Positions 45,685-50,434 of a DNA stretch of 50,434 bases are shown here, piece after piece. The translations under genes were made by a program, and so were the position numbers. Source of the stretch: a virus; IMG/VR virus record IMGVR_UViG_3300021961_006271, positions 1-50,434 of that record; one strand, written 5' to 3'. The notes below the pieces were generated by a model. The model was not told the DNA's origin. It saw only the letters and a list, made by a program, of their open reading frames with translations, and did no database searches. Each line of letters begins with the position of its first letter. The stretch's first letter is position 1.

Positions 45685-45819
45685 ATGGGTAAAGTTCATC
45701 TCCAGGATTTGGACAAGTACGCAGAGGAAGCTGAGACATATCAGCCAATCAAGACTAACAAAAAGAAAAAACCAACTCCTATTTATAATAAAGATTTTCC
45801 GGAGCAGTTGGAGAATTAG
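45685..45819 (+). CDS. Small lysine-rich hypothetical protein (44 aa)
   Basis: A frame from ATG 45685 to TAG 45817-45819 encodes a charged protein with a KTNKKKKPTP segment. It is three bases from the previous stop, and its own end contains the -33 element of the next promoter. Confidence 0.5.
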   Translation: MGKVHLQDLDKYAEEAETYQPIKTNKKKKPTPIYNKDFPEQLEN

Positions 45820-45837
45820 GATTACGTTCGTATATTT
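45808..45837 (+). promoter_or_regulatory. Bacteroidota-type promoter, near-leaderless
   Basis: TTG at 45808-45810, a 20-base spacer ending CGTTCG, and TATATTT at 45831-45837. The ATG at 45846 is eight bases on. Confidence 0.65.
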
Positions 45838-45845
45838 AGATCAAT

Positions 45846-46184
45846 ATGAAAAGAGAAGAACTACTTAATGAGATCACTAACGTCATCTCTGAAGCTACCA
45901 AAGTAAACTATCAAGGACATAAGTTCGTCCTTCGAGTAGATGTGAATGAAGATCCTAACAAGAAAGGTATCAAGGTTCAGTTCTTACCTACTACCTTTGG
46001 AGCTCTATCACCAACCGAGCAGAATGATATCGCTATGGCTCTGGGAGATAAATTAGATGCTGGACTAGGACAGTATGGTATGCGAGTAGAGAGAGATCGT
46101 AACTTAAAAGATAAGAGCATCATTGGCTTCTTTATCTATATTGAGTACCTCGATAAGATTATCAGACAAGCATTGCAATCCTAA
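45846..46184 (+). CDS. Hypothetical protein (112 aa)
   Basis: The protein has a KREELLNEITNVISEATKV start, a helix, then a beta-rich domain, with a repeated alternation of Lys/Arg and hydrophobic residues. I know no family for it. It is the first gene after its promoter and may be abundant. Confidence 0.65.
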   Translation: MKREELLNEITNVISEATKVNYQGHKFVLRVDVNEDPNKKGIKVQFLPTTFGALSPTEQNDIAMALGDKLDAGLGQYGMRVERDRNLKDKSIIGFFIYIEYLDKIIRQALQS

Positions 46185-46197
46185 AAATCAATTACAT

Positions 46198-46353
46198 ATG
46201 AAAAGGTTCTCGTTTTACAGCCGGGTTGATAAGAGCCAGGAGGCTATTTCTACGGTCATTGCTAGCAGCCGCCTTAGTGCTGCTAAGAAGTTTGCACAAA
46301 CAAAACAGTTGCCTCTGAAAGCTTTTCTTCGTATATTTGGCATCAGTAAATGA
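46198..46353 (+). CDS. Small basic protein (51 aa)
   Basis: The start at ATG 46198 gives MKRFSFYSRVDKSQEAISTV and a C-terminal LPLKAFLRIFGISK. This shape (short beta, then a helix with a hydrophobic end) is recurrent in small T4-type phage proteins. Its last part holds the promoter that serves the next gene. Confidence 0.5.
   Translation: MKRFSFYSRVDKSQEAISTVIASSRLSAAKKFAQTKQLPLKAFLRIFGISK
46309..46338 (+). promoter_or_regulatory. Bacteroidota-type promoter inside a small gene
   Basis: TTG at 46309-46311, a 20-base spacer ending TCTTCG, and TATATTT at 46332-46338, followed by GG. It lies within the 3' part of the small gene 46198-46353. Confidence 0.6.
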
Positions 46354-46751
46354 ATGAGAAAGATTTAATACGAGCACAGATCAAGAAGTTCCTACGCCTT
46401 CGGTATAGGATCAGAGAACGTCCTGTGTCAAAAGAGCAGATGGATAAACAGCTATTCATAGAGTCTATCGGTATACTCAAAGAGATAAATGACCGTAATG
46501 ACTTCCTAGCAACTGAGATAGGAATTGATACTACTTCCTTTGAGGATAAGTTCTTCAGGGTGATTGAAAACCTAATGAGGATTGCTTTTAATAAACAGCA
46601 GATCTTCTTAGTGCAGATGTATCTAAACGATATTCCAGAAGTGGACGATGACTGGGACGGAACGATAACTGTCCAGGTAGGAAAGAAAGAAGAGAAAGTC
46701 AATTTTAAAACTCCAGAAGATGTCTGGAACGCTATTCAAAAATTCAATTAA
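46350..46751 (+). CDS. Hypothetical helical protein (133 aa)
   Basis: A basic N-terminal helix (KFLRLRYRIRERP) is followed by long helices and an acidic C-terminal part. It could be a DNA- or RNA-binding accessory protein, but no motif supports this. The ATG overlaps the previous stop (ATGA). Confidence 0.65.
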   Translation: MNEKDLIRAQIKKFLRLRYRIRERPVSKEQMDKQLFIESIGILKEINDRNDFLATEIGIDTTSFEDKFFRVIENLMRIAFNKQQIFLVQMYLNDIPEVDDDWDGTITVQVGKKEEKVNFKTPEDVWNAIQKFN

Positions 46752-46777
46752 ATTTTATTATAAAACAACATATAAAA

Positions 46778-46879
46778 ATGAGTGAATTAGGAATTACAAT
46801 TTGGGTAACAAGCCTTTTAATATTTAGTACTTTAGGTGGTTGTGTTGCGGTATATTTCGATAGAAAAAGAAAAAAATAA
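46778..46879 (+). CDS. Small single-span membrane protein (33 aa)
   Basis: One hydrophobic helix (about residues 4-26) and a KRKKK tail make this a typical tiny phage membrane protein. It lies two bases before the next start. Confidence 0.5.
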   Translation: MSELGITIWVTSLLIFSTLGGCVAVYFDRKRKK

Positions 46880-46881
46880 AT

Positions 46882-47253
46882 ATGGAAAAAAGGTTTTGTA
46901 AAGTATGTGGTGAGGAGATTAATCCGCTACGAGTTAAGGCATTGCCTACTGCAGTGACTTGTGTTGAGCATTCTAATGCTGCTCCTAAGCGTGGACGTAT
47001 TCTAACTCTAGGAGAAGGAGATCATACCTACAACGAGATTGAAATCTTAGAAGAGGATGTCTACAAGTATGTTACTGCTATCGAATTTGGTGAGCGTTCT
47101 CCTCTAGATGAGATGCCTGAACTTCAGGACTATAGTGCAACATCTTTAGCCGACTATACAGGCAGCTTAAAAGAACGAGCAGTGCGCTACGTTGACCATG
47201 ATGAAGAAGAAGGCTTTGTACTCCCAGATGACTACGATGAGCGAGAAGGCTAA
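46882..47253 (+). CDS. DksA/TraR-type zinc-finger protein (123 aa)
   Basis: The N terminus CKVCGEEINPLRVKALPT (residues 6-23) with a downstream CVEH matches the C4-type DksA/TraR zinc finger, here with a Cys-His at the end. In DksA this finger is near the RNA polymerase secondary channel. The rest (acidic, about residues 60-123) does not have the DksA coiled coil. It may act on host RNA polymerase, but that is inference from one domain. Confidence 0.72.
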   Translation: MEKRFCKVCGEEINPLRVKALPTAVTCVEHSNAAPKRGRILTLGEGDHTYNEIEILEEDVYKYVTAIEFGERSPLDEMPELQDYSATSLADYTGSLKERAVRYVDHDEEEGFVLPDDYDEREG

Positions 47254-47350
47254 CCTGATTGAAGACGAGCATTGGGATTACTATTCCGGCTTACCTAATC
47301 CTAAATGGTACGAAAAAGATAATGAGCAAGAAACAGAGAGGACGTCCTAG
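47237..47350 (+). CDS. Small hypothetical protein (37 aa)
   Basis: A frame at ATG 47237 overlaps the zinc-finger gene at its start and the HNH-like gene at its end. The product is acidic with Trp/Tyr. Evidence is limited to the tight overlap. Confidence 0.35.
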   Translation: MSEKANLIEDEHWDYYSGLPNPKWYEKDNEQETERTS

Positions 47351-47975
47351 AAAGATTCTCACCAGAGAGGATATCGAACGAGCAATCCGGATGACTAAGT
47401 CAAATAAGGCTGCCGCTAGATACCTTCATGTTTCTTTTCCACATTACAAGACTTATGCTAAACTGTTTACAACCGAAGACGGAGTAACTCTTTATGATAC
47501 TCATCTCAATCAGGCAGGTAAAGGCATTCCTAAGTTTCTTTCCAGCACAGGAAAAGAACCGCCCCTAGAAGGACTCATCAACGGAACTGTCCCAGTAGAG
47601 CATTTCAAGCCTGAGAAGATCAAACAGAAACTCTTTGCGGAGGGTTACTTGAAGGAAGAATGTAAGCAATGTGGCTTTAATGAAGCTAGGCTCTTTGACA
47701 ACAAAGTCCCTTTGATATTAAATTTCAAAGATAAGAATAGGCATAACTACAATCTAGACAACATTGAGATGTTATGTTATAATTGTTCCTTCTTATACGG
47801 AGCTGCTCCAATGACTGATGAGCAGGTAGCACAGATGGAAAGCTATATCGAGAAGAATGGAGTACAGGAGCATGATTGGGAATTAGATCAGGCACACATC
47901 GACCATTTGAAAGAACTAGGATTGTGGGAAGATACTAATCAACGTCCAGGAGACGAATTCATTGCCAGGATATGA
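47322..47975 (+). CDS. Degenerate HNH-type protein (217 aa)
   Basis: The N terminus (KILTREDIERAIRMTKSNKAAAR, trimmed here, then HVSFPHYKTYA) and an NQAGKG linker repeat the plan of the HNH nuclease at 19343. The zinc ribbon CKQCG and CYNC is kept, but the core is LILNFKDKNRHNYNLDNIEMLCYNCS, where the two His of the metal/catalytic site are replaced by Asn-Phe and Ser. It is thus likely nuclease-dead, perhaps a DNA-binding regulator. I start at ATG 47322; ATG 47259 is an alternative. Confidence 0.7.
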   Translation: MSKKQRGRPRKILTREDIERAIRMTKSNKAAARYLHVSFPHYKTYAKLFTTEDGVTLYDTHLNQAGKGIPKFLSSTGKEPPLEGLINGTVPVEHFKPEKIKQKLFAEGYLKEECKQCGFNEARLFDNKVPLILNFKDKNRHNYNLDNIEMLCYNCSFLYGAAPMTDEQVAQMESYIEKNGVQEHDWELDQAHIDHLKELGLWEDTNQRPGDEFIARI

Positions 47976-48343
47976 AAAAACCAGACAATGTAGCAGACAA
48001 TCCAGGCTTACTTCCTTACGCAAGTAATGTAGGTGCTCCGGCAATCCGTACAGAAGATATAGACGGCTGGAAGCAAAGAGGAGTTAACAAAGTCAATAAA
48101 CAACTCAGTACAAAGTTTGAAGAACTGAAAGAAGAGTATAGAAGACTTGTTCAGGAGTTTCAATGGAATGAATTAGTTTATACTGCAAAGTTTGCTTATG
48201 AGCCTGTGATAGGAGATACCTATCATCTTTACGTCGGCAATAATGGAGCACCGTTTTTATCTTTGATAGGACCTGATGAATGGAATAGAGAACATATTGG
48301 TTCATTTAGGTTAGATAGTAATCAGAAATGGATTAAGATATGA
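47972..48343 (+). CDS. DUF2452-like hypothetical protein (123 aa)
   Basis: The pattern VGAPAIRTEDIDGWKQRGV, then a helix, and then a YHLYV...PFLSLIGPDEWN...IGSFRL end resembles DUF2452, a small family in phages and bacteria of unknown function. The stop overlaps the next start. Confidence in the family is moderate. Confidence 0.6.
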   Translation: MKKPDNVADNPGLLPYASNVGAPAIRTEDIDGWKQRGVNKVNKQLSTKFEELKEEYRRLVQEFQWNELVYTAKFAYEPVIGDTYHLYVGNNGAPFLSLIGPDEWNREHIGSFRLDSNQKWIKI

Positions 48344-48516
48344 AAAAGGTACCACGCAAACGTCAACGTCCTCAATTAGATCAGGAAAAGAACAAGCAAT
48401 ACATTCTAAAGAAGCATGCTGATAAGCTTCTTGAGCAAGATAAACATAATAATAAACTTCGGGAAAAGTTGCTTGACAAAGATATTTTCACTATCTTTAA
48501 CGACGAAGAAGAATAA
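48340..48516 (+). CDS. Small charged helical protein (58 aa)
   Basis: The frame starts at ATG 48340 (ATGA overlap) and encodes a Lys/Gln/Arg-rich helix with an acidic end (NDEEE). No motif is seen. Its 3' end carries the next promoter. Confidence 0.5.
   Translation: MKKVPRKRQRPQLDQEKNKQYILKKHADKLLEQDKHNNKLREKLLDKDIFTIFNDEEE
48469..48498 (+). promoter_or_regulatory. Bacteroidota-type promoter inside a small gene
   Basis: TTG at 48469-48471, a 20-base spacer, and TATCTTT at 48492-48498, followed by AACG. The next gene starts at 48533, with a leader of about 28 nt. Confidence 0.55.
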
Positions 48517-48532
48517 GAAAAGAATAAAGGTT

Positions 48533-48679
48533 ATGGTGGATTGTAGTTTATGTGGAGCGCCTCTTGATGACTTTGGTCACAATCCTTGGCCTCTATCTCA
48601 GAATGAGAAAGATCGTTGCTGTGATAAATGTAATATGAGTAAGGTGATACCTGCTCGACTTGAAATGCTTTACAAATAA
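48533..48679 (+). CDS. Small zinc-ribbon protein (48 aa)
   Basis: The start at ATG 48533 gives MVDCSLCGAPL, then CCDKCN, a four-cysteine zinc ribbon. Small proteins with this design (ending SKVIPARLEMLYK) are common in phages. An upstream in-frame ATG at 48416 lies inside the previous gene and is less likely. Confidence 0.65.
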   Translation: MVDCSLCGAPLDDFGHNPWPLSQNEKDRCCDKCNMSKVIPARLEMLYK

Positions 48680-48954
48680 TGGCTGAGAAGACAGGACATT
48701 TAGAGAAGATTCTATTCCCTTTTAATACAGCAGGAGTGTTAGAGATTAGCTCTGATGGAGAGAAATGGTACCGAGTTACGTCTGGACGTTTCCGGAGTTG
48801 GGATGGACCTAGACGCATCACCGAACCTACTCGTACGGAGAAGGGCAACCCTTGGGTACCTATGCGAACCTATTTATATGAAGGACCTCTCTATATCTAC
48901 GGAACTAATAAGAGAGCTAAGAAGACTAACTCATTAGCATTTATTGAAGTATGA
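48679..48954 (+). CDS. Hypothetical beta-rich protein (91 aa)
   Basis: The product has short strands with Trp/Tyr/Gly (KWYRVTSGRFRSWDG, YLYEGPLYIYG) and an Arg/Lys-rich end. It may be a small structural or host-interaction protein. The start overlaps the zinc-ribbon stop by one base. Confidence 0.6.
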   Translation: MAEKTGHLEKILFPFNTAGVLEISSDGEKWYRVTSGRFRSWDGPRRITEPTRTEKGNPWVPMRTYLYEGPLYIYGTNKRAKKTNSLAFIEV

Positions 48955-49250
48955 AACAGTTTAACTTTGAAACTCCAGACCAATTTGAAAGCTTCTTCAC
49001 AGGACGTAATCTGGAAGTAGCTGATGCAATTACAGCCGGCATCCGAGTAGCAGTAAAGTCTAAGAAGCGTAATGCAGACCTCTTTGAGGTAGCCTTTGAT
49101 GGAGATGATAACTACTTTGAGATTGGATTACCACTTTCAGAATGGCCAGTAGCGCTTAACAATTGCCTTAATCATTACGAAGAAGCAGAGCGTTATGATG
49201 ATGTAATTGATACCTTCCAGCTACTAAAGGAAGTAACCGACCTACTCTAA
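48951..49250 (+). CDS. Hypothetical protein (99 aa)
   Basis: An N-terminal helix (TPDQFESFF) is followed by a beta region and a C-terminal helix. The start overlaps the previous stop by 4 nt. No family is recognised. Confidence 0.6.
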   Translation: MKQFNFETPDQFESFFTGRNLEVADAITAGIRVAVKSKKRNADLFEVAFDGDDNYFEIGLPLSEWPVALNNCLNHYEEAERYDDVIDTFQLLKEVTDLL

Positions 49251-49251
49251 T

Positions 49252-49509
49252 ATGGCTTATGTACCCAAAGACGTCGTTCAACCAGAACGTACTTATGTTA
49301 TAGAAGATGATGATTGTATCATTACCTACTACTACGAATACAATCGAATGGTCCGGACAGACATTAAGTATAAAGGTAACTTCAAAAGTTTACATGAGGA
49401 GTTAGAGGAGCAGAATGAAAAGCTTCCCAAGCATAAGAGAAAATACTTAGATGATTCCGGAAAAGTAATTAGTTATTTAACTGCTAAAAAGCGAGGTTTA
49501 GTTGCGTAA
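49252..49509 (+). CDS. Hypothetical acidic protein (85 aa)
   Basis: The product has Tyr-rich strands (CIITYYYEYNRMV) and a Lys/Glu-rich C-terminal half. It begins two bases after the previous stop. Its own end overlaps the next promoter. Confidence 0.6.
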   Translation: MAYVPKDVVQPERTYVIEDDDCIITYYYEYNRMVRTDIKYKGNFKSLHEELEEQNEKLPKHKRKYLDDSGKVISYLTAKKRGLVA

Positions 49510-49531
49510 CTGAAATTTAGTTCCTATATTT
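49502..49531 (+). promoter_or_regulatory. Bacteroidota-type promoter before the DUF932-like gene
   Basis: TTG at 49502-49504, a 20-base spacer ending TTCC, and TATATTT at 49525-49531. The gene starts at 49557, with a leader of about 19 nt. Confidence 0.6.
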
Positions 49532-49556
49532 AAGGTATAATAAAAAGGTAAATGTT

Positions 49557-50396
49557 ATGGATATGATGATCTCAAACAACAGCGCTGACCAGGTAATGAC
49601 TATCGATCAGCTGAAGAAGGAAGTTCCTTTCGCTTTCTTAGATGCTCCTACTCGTAAAGTATCGAGCAAGTACGTACACGTTCCTACGAGCCGTGTTATC
49701 GAAGATTTAATGTCGATGGGATGGCAGCCCGTTCAAGCTGCTCAACGTCGTGGTCGTGCCGGAAAGACTTCTGTCTTCTCTAAGCACATGATTAAGTTTC
49801 AGAACCCTAACCTGATTATCAAAGGTAATGAAGGTGATGATGTCTTCCCGCAAATCATCTTAACTAACTCTCACGATGGTACTCAGTCGTTTAAGTTCAT
49901 GATGGGCTTGTATCGATTGGTATGTAGCAATGGATTGGTTATCGCTGACGAAGAGTTTGCTAGCTTTAAGATTCGTCACATGGGCTACTCGTTTGAAGAT
50001 CTTCAGGGACTGATTACTAATGCTGTTGAGGAGTTGCCTAAGAAGGTTGAAGTTATCAACACTATGAAAAATATCGAGCTGACTGAGAAGCAGCAGAAGG
50101 ATCTCGCTTTCAAAGCTTTCTTGCTTCGTCAAGGTATTGCTCTAGAATCTGAGCAGGCTAAGGAGGTTAAGATCTCTGACGAGGTACTTGAGAACATTCT
50201 AGAGACTCAACGAGCAGAAGATGCCGGAAGTGATCTCTGGGTAACCTTCAATCGAGTTCAAGAAGCTATCACTCAAGGAGGCTTCCAGGGTGCACTTCAA
50301 GGCGCTAAGATTCGTAAGGTGCGCAAGATTAAATCCTTCGAGAAAGATCTCAAGCTTAACCAACAGCTCTTCGATCTTGCTCTCCAATATGTCTAA
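49557..50396 (+). CDS. DUF932-like phage protein (279 aa)
   Basis: The segment FPQIILTNSHDGTQSFKFM (about residues 100-118) and GLYRLVCSNGLVIADEEF match the DUF932 family, found in phages, plasmids and genomic islands and of unknown function. The C-terminal half is helical and Lys-rich. It has a good promoter upstream. Its stop overlaps a further ORF at 50389. Confidence 0.75.
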   Translation: MDMMISNNSADQVMTIDQLKKEVPFAFLDAPTRKVSSKYVHVPTSRVIEDLMSMGWQPVQAAQRRGRAGKTSVFSKHMIKFQNPNLIIKGNEGDDVFPQIILTNSHDGTQSFKFMMGLYRLVCSNGLVIADEEFASFKIRHMGYSFEDLQGLITNAVEELPKKVEVINTMKNIELTEKQQKDLAFKAFLLRQGIALESEQAKEVKISDEVLENILETQRAEDAGSDLWVTFNRVQEAITQGGFQGALQGAKIRKVRKIKSFEKDLKLNQQLFDLALQYV

Positions 50397-50434
50397 AGAG
50401 GAATTGGATGTGTGGGCTGCCATTCAATTGATGG
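50389..50434 (+). CDS. Start of a gene cut by the window edge
   Basis: ATG 50389 overlaps the stop of the DUF932-like gene by 8 nt, and the frame is open to the edge (15 residues, MSKEELDVWAAIQLM). Too short to name. Confidence 0.45.
   Translation, partial: MSKEELDVWAAIQLM

Noticed and set aside
1-50434. CRISPR array, insertion sequence, integrase or rRNA
   Set aside because: No repeat-spacer pattern, transposase or integrase gene, inverted terminal repeats or rRNA sequence was seen.

Overview
The window reads as an internal piece of a large, lytic-type tailed phage genome that infects a member of the Bacteroidota (Flavobacteriia/Cytophagia-like host). The phage signs are a one-strand, tightly packed gene order with 1-20 nt start/stop overlaps, a family A DNA polymerase without the 5'-3' nuclease domain, ThyX, MazG-like and RecB-like proteins, a lysis block (holin-like protein, two-domain amidase), a tRNA cluster with an embedded HNH nuclease, and many small orphan ORFs. 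The host signs are a TonB-dependent receptor, a protein with the type B sorting domain of the type 9 secretion system (found only in Bacteroidota), a lipoprotein, almost no Shine-Dalgarno sequences, and promoters of the TTG-N19/20-TAnnTTT type. All genes are on the + strand. No capsid, tail or terminase gene was recognised.

Layout. 1-1560: small unknown genes. 1634-12451: a nucleotide-metabolism and DNA-modification region with QueC-like protein, QueD, QueE, ThyX, HPRT, FolE, a MazG-like protein, a DpdA-like DNA guanine transglycosylase, a formyltransferase, a small P-loop kinase and QueF. It also holds a thioredoxin, a secreted nuclease and a hotdog thioesterase. 12507-15303: GIY-YIG protein and DNA polymerase. 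15411-18421: Hsp20, GroES and GroEL with small genes. 18421-20900: terminator-like region, small genes, seven tRNAs, an HNH nuclease, and structured non-tRNA spacers. 20914-22271: two glycosyltransferases. 22368-29645: an exported-protein region with a TonB-dependent receptor, a type 9 secretion substrate, a histone-like basic protein, an outer-membrane-like protein and a cysteine-less thioredoxin-like protein. 29690-31288: lysis genes. 31344-33162: a DUF1599 protein, a RecB-like nuclease and a ribbon-helix-helix regulator. 33163-45682: a 12.5 kb glycan island (glycosyltransferases, three methyltransferases, Gmd, a mini-aminotransferase, and a sulfotransferase-fucosyltransferase fusion). 45685-50434: small genes, a degenerate HNH protein and a DUF932-like protein cut by the window edge region.

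How it fits together. FolE, QueD, QueE, QueC-like and QueF give a route from GTP to preQ1. DpdA would exchange it for guanine in DNA, and the adjacent formyltransferase would cap the amine, so the genome is predicted to carry a formylated 7-deazaguanine that blocks host restriction. HPRT could return the displaced guanine to GTP. The chaperones, tRNAs and polymerase support a demanding infection. The receptor, secreted proteins and glycan island point to remodelling of the host surface or decoration of the virion. Fourteen matches to one promoter pattern (two overlapping terminator hairpins) and a duplicated 26-nt leader before two modification operons suggest how expression is organised.
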